DNA of 64,000 bases from Brachyspira suanatina (GTDB lineage: Bacteria; Spirochaetota; Brachyspiria; Brachyspirales; Brachyspiraceae): positions 124,001 to 188,000 of the forward strand of contig NZ_CVLB01000003.1 in the NCBI RefSeq assembly GCF_001049755.1, in the 5' to 3' direction. Position numbers and translations under genes: made by a program. This document shows, one piece after another, positions 48,202 through 58,638 of this stretch; the first letter of the stretch is position 1; each line of letters starts with the position of its first letter. The notes beneath the pieces are model-generated. The model searched no databases. It was not told the origin of the DNA and worked only from the letters and a program-made list of their open reading frames with translations.

Positions 48202-51200
48202 ATGCAAGAATTATTTTTATTTCCAAATTATAAAGCAAAAAATAGTTATCTGAAAAATAATTTTAATAAATATACTTTGGATATAACTAATTATCAAACA
48301 CTTCATCAATATTATAAAAGCAGCAAAGAAAGATTTTTTGAGAATTACAAAATAGAAAATAATGTTCAGGATATAGATGAATCAATAGCTATAATCAATA
48401 TCCACAATATATTATTTCAATATAAAGAAAAAAATAAAGAAGCATTAATATCAAAACAAAATACAACTTATGAACTAGCATATACTTTATATAAACTCAT
48501 AGAAGAAATAACATTGGCTAAATTTTACGGATTTAAATTAGAAAAGTACAATAATCTTAAAGATATAAATGCAATAATAAATCTATATAAAGAATACAAT
48601 AAAGAAAATAATCTATTAGATGAATTTGATATTTTCGAGCTTTTTATAAAATCTATAGAAAATAAGGAATTAGAATTTTTAAATACTTATAAATCTATAA
48701 CGATTTATAATTTTGAAAAAATTCCTCCTTTGCATTTGATATTTCTAGAATCTTTAAAAAAGCATTATAATAAAAATATAAAAGTTGTAATGCCTTATGA
48801 TATGGAAAAACATTTTAATAATTATAAATCATTCTATCAAGGCATTGATAATTTTGAAATAAATAAAACTTCAATTTTTTCTAAGGCTTTAATTGGAGAA
48901 AATAAAGATATAAAAAAATATAAAGATAAAATAAAGTTTATATCCGGATTCGGTGCTAAACAGGAAGCCGATACTGTTATTGATGAAATAATTAAACTTA
49001 TAGACAGCGGAGTTAATCCTTATGATATAGGCATAATATTTTCAGATATTAAATTATACAGCGATATCGTTTCAAGCAGATTAAAAGAATGCCAAATAAA
49101 ATTTAATGAAAGAAGATCCAACTTTATATGGAAAGTTCCTATAATACCTGTACTCACTTCAATATTTTTGATATTAGATAAATATAACGGTGAAATAGAT
49201 GTAGATACTCTTATAAAAATATTATCTTCTACATATATAAAACTTGATGGAGTTACTCCATATAATATAAGAGATTTGATTTATTCTTATGAGGATTTCA
49301 ACTCTATAGAAATATTTTCAAAAATGTCTTTCAAAGATTTTAAAAATAAAATTTCTAAAAAGTTTGAATATAATGATGCTTCAAAATCTATAACAGCATT
49401 TTTGGATTTATTAAATAATCTTGTATCAAAAAAAAGCTATAAAGAAATAGGGCTTGCATATATAAATATTTTGAAATTCTTAAATATAGGAAACATAGAA
49501 AACATAGAAGATAAAAATGAGTATTCCTACAGAGACAACGAAGCATTAGCTTTATTTATTAATCTTATACTTGAAATAGCATATACAGAAAAACTTGAAA
49601 ATATAGATAATCAGGATATAAGCCATTTTGATTTTCATGCAGCTTTAAATACAATTTTAAGGGACAAATCTATAGGCGAAGATCAAAATAAAGATATCAC
49701 TCTTACAGTAAGTAATTTATATGATGCCAGAGGTTTAAAATTAAAGCATATATTCATATTAGGAATGAATAATGATTTTATTAATAGAAGACCTAATGCA
49801 TTTTTTATAAGTGCCAAATTAAGAGAAGCAATAAATAAAGAAAATAAAAAAATAGTTTTCAATACTCAAAGCTATTTATCAGATATTCATTATGCTTTAT
49901 TTTTGAATATATTATCTTCATGTTATGAGGATAGTAATATTTATTTCTCATTCAGATTCAAAGATGAAAAAGGAAATTTAGAAATTCCATTTTATTATAT
50001 AGAAAATCTATATAGAGAATTATATAATGAAGATTTTAAATTTGAAAATTTAGAGAAAAACGGACTCATATACAGAAAAGAATATATACAAAAAGAAGAT
50101 AATATTCATACAGATAAAGAAAATCTTATGAGCCTATTTTTATATAATGATATAGCTTATAAAATTGATAATGCAGAAAATATCATAGATCTTGTTTATC
50201 ATAAGCAAAATAAAAATATGCATTATGATTTTAATAATAATGAAGATGTAAAAAATTTCTTTTTAAATATTTTAAAAGAGAAAGTATCCGTTACAACTTT
50301 GCAGGCTATAATGGAATGTCCTGCCAAATTCTTCTATTCAAGATTGTACTCAAAAGAATCTGTTGAGTCAAAAATACAAGGCATAAATTATATGGATAGA
50401 GGAAGAGCATATCATAAATTCTTTCAAGATTTTTATAAAGAAGTTAAAAGTAAATATTCAGATGAAGGCTGCCATTTAATAGAAAGTGAATTTAATAATT
50501 ACTGCAATATAGCAAATCAAGTTGTAGATGATCATATAAATGAATTAATAGATTCCTATTCATCAAAGGATTTGGAAGAAAAGTATTTATTAGAATATAA
50601 ATTTGATTTAAATGTTATAAGAGAAGAAGCCTTAAATGTTATGTCATATTTTATAAAAAAAGAAATCATAAATAATAAATTAAAAGAAGAAGATGAAGGC
50701 TGTTTTTATATACCTCAATATTTTGAAAGATACATAGGAAGCAAAGAAGATTTTATAATATATCAGAATAAAGATTTATCTATAAAAATAAAAGGTATAG
50801 TTGATAGAATTGATTTTAGTTACTCTGATAAAGAACATAAAAATATAAATGGAGTTAGAATAGTTGATTATAAATCAAGTTATAAAATAGAGGAAGCCAA
50901 AGGAGAAACTAGAAAAGATATTATAAGAGAAACTATAAGAATATATTTACAGCCTATCTTATATTTAAAATATATACTTAGTCAATATATTAAAAAAAAT
51001 ATAGAGAAAAAAATAAAACATTGCGAGGTAGTATTTACAGTATATAAAGAAAAAGAAGTTATAAATGAATCCCAGGAAATAAATCAAATGTATAATGACA
51101 GGGATATGCTTTTATCTATATGCGGATATATTGATGGTGAGTATAATTTGAATGATTATTTCAATGAAGTATTTGATAAGATTTTAGCTGGAGAATTAGT

Positions 51201-51288
51201 TTATATTTCAAATAGTACAAATTGTACAACCTGTTATAATGCCCCTTACTGCGAAAAAGTATATAAAAAAGATGATGATGAGAATTGA
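48202..51288 (+). CDS. AddB/RecB-like PD-(D/E)XK nuclease, Fe-S type
   Basis: A 1028-aa protein. The C-terminal ~330 residues are a RecB-type nuclease: GIVDRIDF...VRIVDYKSS holds the catalytic D and K (near residue 885). The iron-sulphur staple is formed by C705 (MECPAKFFYSR) and three cysteines near 1007-1016 (NCTTCYNAPYC), as in AddB. The N-terminal part resembles a UvrD-like helicase fold without a visible Walker A, matching the degenerate helicase of AddB-like proteins. AddB works with AddA in double-strand break repair; no addA is in the window. A consensus promoter drives it. Confidence 0.8.
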   Translation: MQELFLFPNYKAKNSYLKNNFNKYTLDITNYQTLHQYYKSSKERFFENYKIENNVQDIDESIAIINIHNILFQYKEKNKEALISKQNTTYELAYTLYKLIEEITLAKFYGFKLEKYNNLKDINAIINLYKEYNKENNLLDEFDIFELFIKSIENKELEFLNTYKSITIYNFEKIPPLHLIFLESLKKHYNKNIKVVMPYDMEKHFNNYKSFYQGIDNFEINKTSIFSKALIGENKDIKKYKDKIKFISGFGAKQEADTVIDEIIKLIDSGVNPYDIGIIFSDIKLYSDIVSSRLKECQIKFNERRSNFIWKVPIIPVLTSIFLILDKYNGEIDVDTLIKILSSTYIKLDGVTPYNIRDLIYSYEDFNSIEIFSKMSFKDFKNKISKKFEYNDASKSITAFLDLLNNLVSKKSYKEIGLAYINILKFLNIGNIENIEDKNEYSYRDNEALALFINLILEIAYTEKLENIDNQDISHFDFHAALNTILRDKSIGEDQNKDITLTVSNLYDARGLKLKHIFILGMNNDFINRRPNAFFISAKLREAINKENKKIVFNTQSYLSDIHYALFLNILSSCYEDSNIYFSFRFKDEKGNLEIPFYYIENLYRELYNEDFKFENLEKNGLIYRKEYIQKEDNIHTDKENLMSLFLYNDIAYKIDNAENIIDLVYHKQNKNMHYDFNNNEDVKNFFLNILKEKVSVTTLQAIMECPAKFFYSRLYSKESVESKIQGINYMDRGRAYHKFFQDFYKEVKSKYSDEGCHLIESEFNNYCNIANQVVDDHINELIDSYSSKDLEEKYLLEYKFDLNVIREEALNVMSYFIKKEIINNKLKEEDEGCFYIPQYFERYIGSKEDFIIYQNKDLSIKIKGIVDRIDFSYSDKEHKNINGVRIVDYKSSYKIEEAKGETRKDIIRETIRIYLQPILYLKYILSQYIKKNIEKKIKHCEVVFTVYKEKEVINESQEINQMYNDRDMLLSICGYIDGEYNLNDYFNEVFDKILAGELVYISNSTNCTTCYNAPYCEKVYKKDDDEN

Positions 51289-51367
51289 TTATAACTTTTT
51301 AATTGAAATATTTTATTATTTACTATAATATAATCTGCATAATTAATATATTAAAAGGAATGTTTTT

Positions 51368-52306
51368 ATGAAAAGGATTATTGTAACAGGAGGAGCCGGT
51401 TTCTTGGGTTCACATTTATGCGAAAGATTATTAAATGAAGGAAATTATGTAATATCTATAGATAATTTTTTTACAGGAAGCAAAGAAAATATTAAACATT
51501 TATTAGATAACAAAAATTTTGAAAGCATAAGACATGATATAACAGAACCTATACATATAGAATGTGATGAAATTTATAATTTTGCCTGTCCTGCATCACC
51601 TATACATTACCAAAGAAATCCTATACATACTTTTAAAACAAGCGTTTTTGGTATAATAAATATGCTTAATTTGGCAAGAGATTGCAATGCTAGAATACTT
51701 CAGGCATCAACAAGTGAAGTTTATGGTGATCCTTTAGAACATCCACAAAGAGAAAATTATTGGGGACATGTTAATCCTAATGGAATAAGAAGCTGTTATG
51801 ATGAAGGAAAAAGAAGTGCTGAAACTTTAATGATGGACTATCACAGACAGTACAATACAGATATAAAGATAATTAGAATATTTAATACTTACGGACCTAG
51901 AATGAATGAACATGACGGCAGAGTAGTTTCTAATTTTATTATACAAGCTCTTCAGAATATACCTATAACAGTTTATGGAGATGGAAGCCAGACTAGAAGT
52001 TTCTGCTATTGCGATGACTTAATAGAAGGTGCTGTAAAAATGATGAATTCAGATAATTTTATAGGTCCTGTTAATTTGGGAAATCCTGCTGAAATGACAG
52101 TATTGGAATTTGCTCAAAAAATCATAGAAATGACTAATTCAAAATCTGAAATAATTTATAAAGATCTTCCTAAAGATGATCCTATAAAAAGACAACCGAA
52201 TATTACATTAGCCAAAGAAAGACTTAATTGGAAACCAGAATATAAATTGGAAGATGGATTGAAAAAAACTATAGAATATTTTGATAATTATTTAAAAAAT
52301 AAATAA
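51368..52306 (+). CDS. UDP-glucuronate decarboxylase (UDP-xylose synthase)-like SDR
   Basis: A 312-aa extended short-chain dehydrogenase/reductase. The NAD-binding motif GGAGFLG lies at residues 8-14 and the catalytic Y144-x-x-x-K148 is present. The [20 protein letters not shown] stretch and the [11 protein letters not shown] segment are characteristic of UDP-xylose synthases, which convert UDP-glucuronate to UDP-xylose for surface polysaccharides. Other UDP-sugar epimerases are less likely because of that stretch. AAGGA precedes the ATG. It stands alone, not in a visible polysaccharide cluster. Confidence 0.85.
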   Translation: MKRIIVTGGAGFLGSHLCERLLNEGNYVISIDNFFTGSKENIKHLLDNKNFESIRHDITEPIHIECDEIYNFACPASPIHYQRNPIHTFKTSVFGIINMLNLARDCNARILQASTSEVYGDPLEHPQRENYWGHVNPNGIRSCYDEGKRSAETLMMDYHRQYNTDIKIIRIFNTYGPRMNEHDGRVVSNFIIQALQNIPITVYGDGSQTRSFCYCDDLIEGAVKMMNSDNFIGPVNLGNPAEMTVLEFAQKIIEMTNSKSEIIYKDLPKDDPIKRQPNITLAKERLNWKPEYKLEDGLKKTIEYFDNYLKNK

Positions 52307-52441
52307 TTTAATATAAAAGTATAATTTGTATAATAAACTATTTATTTAGTATAAATAATTTCATTTTTTATTTTTCTAATATTTTATGTATTTTTACAGT
52401 GATATATACAATTCTATTATTTAGTAAAAATAAATTACAAT

Positions 52442-52483
52442 TTAATTATAAATTATAAATAATTTTTTATAATTTATAATTAA
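52442..52483 (+). terminator. A/T-only 18-bp perfect hairpin
   Basis: TTAATTATAAATTATAAA (52442-52459) is the exact reverse complement of 52466-52483, with a 6-base loop. It lies 136 bases after the dehydrogenase stop in a 292-bp gap. It has no G or C, so as a terminator it would be weak; a T6 tract lies in the loop region. Confidence 0.45.
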
Positions 52484-52598
52484 TGTAAGTATTATGTAAA
52501 TTATTTTATTTCTTCATAAAAATATAATATGAAATAAATTTTCACTTTTTCTTTATAAATGTTATATTTAATACATAGAAAATATAAGGAAATAAGAA

Positions 52599-53174
52599 AT
52601 GAAAGCAAAAATATTTTTAATAATAATGATAATTTTATTTGCCGTATCATGTGCAAATAATAATCCAGCAAATCCTGTTCAAAATAATAATGAAACAAAA
52701 AACACAGAAAATAATGCTAATTCAGGAAATACAAGCAGTAATTCAGGTAACACTTCTTCTAATGATAATGGCAGTGATAATGAAGGTACAGGAATAAATA
52801 ATAATGGTGATAAGCCAACTATTGAGGCATTAAATGGTATTGTAGAATATAAAGGGAAAGCTCAATTAACTACTAAAGGTTTAGATGGACATCGTCTTAC
52901 AGGTCCTGAAGATATTGGTGAGATATATGTAGATATTTATGAAAAAGAAAAAGCAGCTCTAGTACATGTTAATGGTATTTTTAGTTTTAAAGATATTAAA
53001 TTAGATAATGCTAAACATACATATTATTCAAGTGATGAAAAAGGTGATTATACATTAACAATGACAGTTAGAGATGATTCTATAACAGACTTTCAAATTA
53101 TAATATATTTTAAGGGTGATAATTATAGATCTTATGTTACATCTGCAAAATTAGAAAAAATTATAAGAAATTAA
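52599..53174 (+). CDS. Lipoprotein with Asn/Ser-rich linker, 191 aa
   Basis: A predicted lipoprotein: signal peptide and lipobox (ILFAVSC, Cys near residue 19), then a ~55-residue low-complexity linker rich in Asn, Ser, Gly and Thr, then a ~110-residue beta-rich domain starting LNGIVEYKGKAQL. That domain resembles the small lipoprotein at 39.5 kb in length and pattern, including closing SAKLEKI versus GKLSKI. It has no recognised family. AAGGA lies 11 bases upstream of the ATG. A terminator follows at 53210. Confidence 0.65.
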   Translation: MKAKIFLIIMIILFAVSCANNNPANPVQNNNETKNTENNANSGNTSSNSGNTSSNDNGSDNEGTGINNNGDKPTIEALNGIVEYKGKAQLTTKGLDGHRLTGPEDIGEIYVDIYEKEKAALVHVNGIFSFKDIKLDNAKHTYYSSDEKGDYTLTMTVRDDSITDFQIIIYFKGDNYRSYVTSAKLEKIIRN

Positions 53175-53209
53175 TTTTCCATTAAGAAATAGTTAAAAGT
53201 AGGCTTTAT

Positions 53210-53234
53210 ATTTATTATATAGCCTATTTTTTTA
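53210..53234 (+). terminator. Terminator after the linker lipoprotein
   Basis: TAGGCT (53210-53215) with nearby TATA pairs with AGCCTA (53221-53226); a T7 tract follows. Confidence 0.65.
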
Positions 53235-53367
53235 TTTATTTTCATATATACCCATATACCCTACTTGAATTTTATTAGAAATTTATTATAATTATATTGT
53301 TAGACTATTGTAACATTTTATAAAAAATAGTAAAATGAAATATGTTTTTATACAGGGGGTTATATAT

Positions 53368-55644
53368 ATGAAAATGACTTTAAAAATAGGAGGCATGCAT
53401 TGTGCTGCATGTTCTAGGGCTGTAGAAAGAGCCTTGAAAAAAACAGAAGGTATTGAAGATGCCAATGTTAATATAGCTACTGAAAAAGCAGTATTCAATT
53501 ATGATGAAAAAAAGCTTAAGTATGATGATATAGTGAATGTTGTAGTAAAGGCAGGATATCAGGTTTTAGGTAAGGAAGAAGATCCGACAATAGTAAAAGC
53601 AAGAGAGATAAAAGAGCAGAAAATAAGACTTATAGTATCAGCAATATTTTCTATACCTTTGTTTTATATATCAATGGCGCCTATGGTAAGTTTCGTTAAA
53701 TTCCCAATACCTAGTTTTTTGGTGCATCATATTAATCCTCAAGTTTTTTCTATAGTTGCTATATTTTTATGCGTACCTGTTATGATATCAGGATATAAAT
53801 TTTATACATTAGGTTTTCCTGCACTTTTTAGAGGTTCGCCTAATATGGACTCGCTTGTAGCAATAGGAACAACTGCGGCATTTAGTTATAGTATTTATTC
53901 TACTGTTTTAGCATTTATGGGACTTAATCCTCATGGGGAAAATCTTTATTATGAGTCAGCTGCAGTTATAATAACATTAGTACAGTTTGGAAAATATTTA
54001 GAAGCTAGAAGCAAAGGAAAGACAGGCGAGGCAATAAAAAAACTTATGGGACTTCAGCCTAAAACTGCCACTATAATAAAAGACGGAGAAGAAAAAGAGA
54101 TAAAAATTGCAGATGTAAAAGTTGATGATATAGTATTAGTTCGTCCGGGTGAGAAGATCCCTGTTGATGGTGAAATAATAGAAGGGTACAGTAGTGTTGA
54201 TGAATCCATGCTTACGGGCGAGAGCATACCAGTTGAAAAGAGTGTAGGGGATAAAGTAGTTGGGGCTTCTATAAATAAAACAGGAAGTTTCAAATTCAAA
54301 GCTCAAAAAGTAGGAGCTGATACTGCATTAGCACAGATTATAAAATTAGTAGAAGATGCACAGGGTTCAAAAGCTCCAATAGCACATATTGCCGATGTTG
54401 TTTCTTCATACTTTGTGCCTGCTGTAATAACTATAGCTTTGATATCAGGTATAATTTGGTTTATAGCTCTTCATAATTTTGTATTCTCTTTAACCGTATT
54501 TGTATCCGTACTTGTTATAGCTTGTCCTTGTGCTTTAGGGCTTGCGACACCTACTGCAATAATGGTTGGGACTGGAAAAGGTGCTGAATTAGGAATACTT
54601 TTTAAAAATGCTGAGGCCTTAGAAGTTTCTGAAAAAATAAATGCTGTAATGTTCGATAAAACAGGTACTCTTACAGAGGGCAAGCCTTATGTTACTGACA
54701 TTATTTCTGATGATAAAGACAAACTTCTTTTGATAGCTGCAAGTGCTGAAAATGGAAGCGAACACCCTTTAGGCGAAGCTATAGTAAGAGAGGCCAAAGA
54801 AAAAAATATAAAACTTCTTAATATAGAAAATTTTAAAGCCATAGCTGGTTTTGGTATAGAAACATATATTGATAATAAAAAAGTTTTAATGGGTAATGGC
54901 AAACTAATGAATAAAGAAAATATCAGTACAGAAAATTATAATTCATATATGGATAAACTTTCAAAAGAAGGTAAGACTCCTATGTATGTTGCTTATGACA
55001 ATAAACTTTTAGGTATAATAGCAGTTGCTGATAAATTAAAAAAAGAAAGTATCGAAGCAATAAACAGACTTCACAAACTTGGAATAAAAACTGCAATGAT
55101 TACAGGAGATAATAAAAACACAGCTAATTCAGTTGCAAAAGAAGCTGGTATTGATATTGTATTTGCAGAAGTATTACCTGAAGAAAAATCTAATGAAGTT
55201 AAAAAACTTCAGGATCAAGGTTTAACTGTTGCTATGGTAGGCGATGGTATAAATGATGCACCTGCTTTGACTCAGGCTAATGTTGGTATTGCTATTGGAA
55301 GCGGTACCGATGTTGCTATTGAAAGTGCTGATATAGTATTAGTAAAATCAAACACTAATGATGTTGTAACTGCCATAGAATTAAGCAAGGCAACTATGAG
55401 GGATATAAAACAAAATTTATTCTGGGCTTTTTGCTATAATGTAATAGGCATACCTATTGCGGCAGGAGTTTTGCATGTATTCAGAGAACCTTTAATAGCT
55501 TCTTCTATAGGAGGGTTTTTAACTGCTATTATGGGTAAGGATTTACTTTTGAATCCTATATTTGCTGCTCTTGCTATGAGCTTAAGTTCTGTTTCTGTTG
55601 TTACTAATGCTTTAAGATTAAACTTTTTCAAACCAAGCAAATAG
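53368..55644 (+). CDS. copA: Copper-exporting P1B-type ATPase
   Basis: This ATPase exports Cu(I) from the cytoplasm. The 758-aa protein has one N-terminal heavy-metal domain (GMHCAAC, C12 and C15), the membrane CPC motif (C386, C388), the phosphorylated aspartate D430 in DKTGTLT, HP in the nucleotide domain (SEHPLG), the [10 protein letters not shown] hinge, and the late membrane motif MSLSSVSV typical of Cu(I) pumps. The frame is open to 53335, but GGGGG at 53355-53359 supports ATG 53368. No copper chaperone or CopY/CsoR regulator is adjacent. Confidence 0.93.
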   Translation: MKMTLKIGGMHCAACSRAVERALKKTEGIEDANVNIATEKAVFNYDEKKLKYDDIVNVVVKAGYQVLGKEEDPTIVKAREIKEQKIRLIVSAIFSIPLFYISMAPMVSFVKFPIPSFLVHHINPQVFSIVAIFLCVPVMISGYKFYTLGFPALFRGSPNMDSLVAIGTTAAFSYSIYSTVLAFMGLNPHGENLYYESAAVIITLVQFGKYLEARSKGKTGEAIKKLMGLQPKTATIIKDGEEKEIKIADVKVDDIVLVRPGEKIPVDGEIIEGYSSVDESMLTGESIPVEKSVGDKVVGASINKTGSFKFKAQKVGADTALAQIIKLVEDAQGSKAPIAHIADVVSSYFVPAVITIALISGIIWFIALHNFVFSLTVFVSVLVIACPCALGLATPTAIMVGTGKGAELGILFKNAEALEVSEKINAVMFDKTGTLTEGKPYVTDIISDDKDKLLLIAASAENGSEHPLGEAIVREAKEKNIKLLNIENFKAIAGFGIETYIDNKKVLMGNGKLMNKENISTENYNSYMDKLSKEGKTPMYVAYDNKLLGIIAVADKLKKESIEAINRLHKLGIKTAMITGDNKNTANSVAKEAGIDIVFAEVLPEEKSNEVKKLQDQGLTVAMVGDGINDAPALTQANVGIAIGSGTDVAIESADIVLVKSNTNDVVTAIELSKATMRDIKQNLFWAFCYNVIGIPIAAGVLHVFREPLIASSIGGFLTAIMGKDLLLNPIFAALAMSLSSVSVVTNALRLNFFKPSK

Positions 55645-55689
55645 ATTTTTATTTATATACTAAGTTTTTCAATCATAATTTACTCAGAG

Positions 55690-55733
55690 GTCCATAGAAA
55701 TTTAATTTTTAATTTCTATGGACTTCTTATTAT
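55690..55733 (+). terminator. Terminator after copA
   Basis: GTCCATAGAAATT (55690-55702) pairs perfectly with AATTTCTATGGAC (55711-55723); TTCTTATTATTTC follows. Confidence 0.88.
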
Positions 55734-55902
55734 TTCTAGCGATAAATGAGCATAATAAAAAATAAATAAATTTTTTTTACAAAAAAATAAATTATAGGAA
55801 ACTTTTAACCAATCAAATTCGTCTAAAAAAGTAAATAGCATGCTATATTATTTTAATAATTGAGATGATTGATTAATTTTGTAAATAGGGGGAAAATTAT
55901 AT

Positions 55903-56565
55903 ATGAGAAATAGAATTAAAATAATTATAGATATAATAATGACAATTCTTTATTTCGTTTTGATGGGATATCATTTTACAGGACGAACTATACATGAATA
56001 TTTAGGATTTTTGATTTTTGTATTTTTTATACTTCATAATATAATGAATATTAATTGGTATAAAAATCTACCTAAAGGAAAATACAATTTAAATAGATCG
56101 CTTAATACATTTATAAATGTCATGCTATTTATATGTATGTTTGGATTAGTGGTAAGCGGAATATTATTTAATAGAGATTTAGTAGAATTTCTTAATCTTA
56201 GCAGCATCAAAGTATTCAATAAAAAACTGCATATAGTTTGCAGCTATTGGGGATTTATATTGATGTCTGTACATTTGGGAATGCATTGGGGTATATTTAT
56301 AAACATGAGTAAAAAAATTATAAATATAAAAAAACAAATATATATATTGATAGCTTTGCTAATAGCTCTATATGGAATAGTTTCTTTTATAAAAAGAGGT
56401 TTTTATATTAATATGTTTGTAATTGCCAAAGTTCCTAAAGCTGAAGAAGCTGCAGTATTTTTCTTTATGGATCATGTTGCTGTAATGGGAGTTTTTATAT
56501 TCATTACTTATTACTTACATAGATTGAGCAATAAATTAAATAAGATGAGTATACAGCAAGGATAA
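55903..56565 (+). CDS. DUF4405 family membrane protein, cytochrome b-like
   Basis: A 220-aa protein with five or six membrane segments. Histidines lie at regular places in the helices (GYHFTG, IHEYLGF, LHNIMN, LHIVCSYWGF, VHLGMHWG), and these pairs could bind haem as in small cytochrome b-type or ferric-reductase-like proteins. It fits DUF4405, whose function is not established. A strong GGGGG ribosome site precedes the ATG. It is not obviously linked to copA because a terminator separates them. Confidence 0.72.
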   Translation: MRNRIKIIIDIIMTILYFVLMGYHFTGRTIHEYLGFLIFVFFILHNIMNINWYKNLPKGKYNLNRSLNTFINVMLFICMFGLVVSGILFNRDLVEFLNLSSIKVFNKKLHIVCSYWGFILMSVHLGMHWGIFINMSKKIINIKKQIYILIALLIALYGIVSFIKRGFYINMFVIAKVPKAEEAAVFFFMDHVAVMGVFIFITYYLHRLSNKLNKMSIQQG

Positions 56566-56580
56566 TAACTTTATAATTTT

Positions 56581-56735
56581 CAAAGTGCGGGCATAGATGT
56601 AATTAAGTTTTAAAATTTATTTACATACCCCGCCATTTATTCTTTATTATCTAATATGTAATTTTTACTTTATTTTATCTTTCTACTTTATTAGAAATCA
56701 AGTTTTTATTATATTAGCAGTTCATTTAACCGCCT
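56581..56735. repeat. Palindromic intergenic repeat, partial copy I
   Basis: The central inverted repeat is present (AAGTGCGGGCATAGATGTAA...TTACATACCCCGCCATTTAT, 56583-56640). Downstream is a weak remnant of the box and outer module (CAAGTTTTTATTATATTAGC, TTTAACCGCCTTTAA near 56725). It begins 15 bases after the DUF4405 stop. Confidence 0.65.
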
Positions 56736-56790
56736 TTAATCTGATAATTATTTATTAATAAGTATTTTTTAATTAAACATTTTATCAGTA

Positions 56791-56818
56791 TTGACAAATA
56801 TATTTAAAAATATATAAT
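56791..56818 (+). promoter_or_regulatory. Promoter of the methionine-uptake cluster
   Basis: TTGACA (56791-56796) and TATAAT (56813-56818), 16 bp apart, both consensus, 56 bases before metN. The leader is too short for a SAM riboswitch. Confidence 0.8.
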
Positions 56819-56874
56819 TGAAAAAATGGGTTTTATTTTCAATAAATTTTATAATCTAATTTTCAGGATAATAG

Positions 56875-57927
56875 ATGATAGTTTTAGAAAATGTCAGTAA
56901 AGTATTTAAAACTGCTAAAAATAAACAGCTCAATGCAGTTAATAATGTGTCTTTAAAAATAAACAAAGGCGAGATATACGGTATAATAGGTTTTTCAGGA
57001 GCCGGAAAATCAACTTTGGTAAGATGCATAAACTTATTAGAAAGACCTACATCAGGAAAAGTTTATGTAGGCGGAGAGGAATTGACATCTTTAAAACCTA
57101 GAGAGCTTAGAGAGAAAAGGAAAAAAATAGGTATGATATTTCAGCAGTTTAACTTGTTCGGCTCAAGAACAGTATTTAAAAATGTTGCATACCCATTAAG
57201 ATACAGAGGACTTTCAAAAGAAGAAATAGAAAAAAAAGTGATGTCTTTACTTGAACTTGTAGATATAAAAGAAAAGGCCTATGTTTATCCTTCGCAATTA
57301 AGCGGCGGACAGAAACAAAGAGTTGCAATAGCTAGAGCTTTAGCCAATGATCCGCAAATACTTTTATGCGATGAAGCTACAAGTGCATTAGATCCTCAAA
57401 CAACATCTTCTATATTGAAGTTATTAAAAAAATTAAATGAAGAACTTGGAATAACTATAGTTGTAATAACCCATGAGATGAGCGTTGTAAAAGAGTTATG
57501 TCATAGAGTTGCAGTTATGAGTAATGGTCATCTTATAGAGGAAGGAAATATATTTGAGGTATTCTCTCATCCTAAAAATCAAATCACTCAGGATTTTATA
57601 GATACAACTTCAAATGTATCTAAGATATATACGCTTATAGAAGAAAAACATAATATAACAGAATTAAAACAAGGCGAATGTATATTAAGATTAAAATATA
57701 AAAAGGATTCTGTAGGAGAGGCTTTAATATCTCATATTTCAAGAAAGTTTAATGTTGATGTTAATATAATATTTGGAAATGTTGAGCTTATAGATGAAAG
57801 CCTTTTAGGCGGACTTGTTGTTATACTTCATGAAAAAGAAAAACATGGCATAACAAAAACTATAGAGTTCCTTAATGAACAAAATGTAGATGTAGAGGTA
57901 ATAAAAGATGCTAGATATGATGAATAA
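56875..57927 (+). CDS. metN: Methionine ABC transporter ATP-binding protein MetN
   Basis: A 350-aa ABC ATPase with Walker A GFSGAGKST, Q-loop, signature LSGGQKQR and Walker B ILLCDEATSALD. A C-terminal NIL domain (residues ~265-345) binds methionine and inhibits the transporter when the cell is replete. This domain identifies it as MetN rather than another amino-acid ABC subunit. AGGA precedes the ATG. It overlaps metI by 20 bases. Confidence 0.95.
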   Translation: MIVLENVSKVFKTAKNKQLNAVNNVSLKINKGEIYGIIGFSGAGKSTLVRCINLLERPTSGKVYVGGEELTSLKPRELREKRKKIGMIFQQFNLFGSRTVFKNVAYPLRYRGLSKEEIEKKVMSLLELVDIKEKAYVYPSQLSGGQKQRVAIARALANDPQILLCDEATSALDPQTTSSILKLLKKLNEELGITIVVITHEMSVVKELCHRVAVMSNGHLIEEGNIFEVFSHPKNQITQDFIDTTSNVSKIYTLIEEKHNITELKQGECILRLKYKKDSVGEALISHISRKFNVDVNIIFGNVELIDESLLGGLVVILHEKEKHGITKTIEFLNEQNVDVEVIKDARYDE

Positions 57928-58588
57928 TTTAATGCCTAATGTTATGGCTGATTTGCCTAGACTTTATCAAAGCATAATACAAACTTTTGTAATGCTTTTT
58001 TATTCAGGTGTAATATCATTTTTTATAGGTGGATTTTTGGGAGTGCTTTTAATAGTTACTAAAAAATTCGGAATAATGGAAAATATATTGTTATATGAAG
58101 TATTAAGCAAAGTGATTAACTTTTTCAGAGCTATACCATTTATAATACTTCTTGCTATGTTAGTACCTCTTACAAGATTTATAATGGGTACTGCAATAGG
58201 AGTAAAAGGAGCTATCATACCATTAATATTTGGAACAGTCCCTTTCTTTGCAAGACAGATAGAAAGTGCATTATCAGAAGTTAATCCAGGACTTGTAGAG
58301 GCGGCACAGTCTATGGGATCATCTCCTATAGCTATTATTTTCAGAGTATATTTAAAAGAAAGTATAGCTCCTATAGCAAGAGGAACTACTATAACAATAA
58401 TTAGTTTAATAGGACTTACTGCTATGGCTGGAGCTGTAGGGGCAGGCGGACTTGGAACTTATGCTATACAATCAGGATATTATAGAAATAAATTAGATAT
58501 TATATATGTATCTGTAATACTTCTTGTAATACTTGTTGGAATTATACAGGCTATTGGAAATTTTATAGTTAAAAAAGCTACACATTAA
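57908..58588 (+). CDS. metI: Methionine ABC transporter permease MetI
   Basis: A 226-aa permease with five membrane segments and the cytoplasmic coupling EAA-like loop (LVEAAQSMGSSPIAIIFRVYL). It forms the membrane channel with MetN. GAGG at 57895-57898 fits ATG 57908 inside the end of metN, so the two are translationally coupled. Confidence 0.95.
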   Translation: MLDMMNNLMPNVMADLPRLYQSIIQTFVMLFYSGVISFFIGGFLGVLLIVTKKFGIMENILLYEVLSKVINFFRAIPFIILLAMLVPLTRFIMGTAIGVKGAIIPLIFGTVPFFARQIESALSEVNPGLVEAAQSMGSSPIAIIFRVYLKESIAPIARGTTITIISLIGLTAMAGAVGAGGLGTYAIQSGYYRNKLDIIYVSVILLVILVGIIQAIGNFIVKKATH

Positions 58589-58638
58589 GAAAATTATTAT
58601 GATATGAAAAAACTATTTGATATTGAGAGGGATTATTT

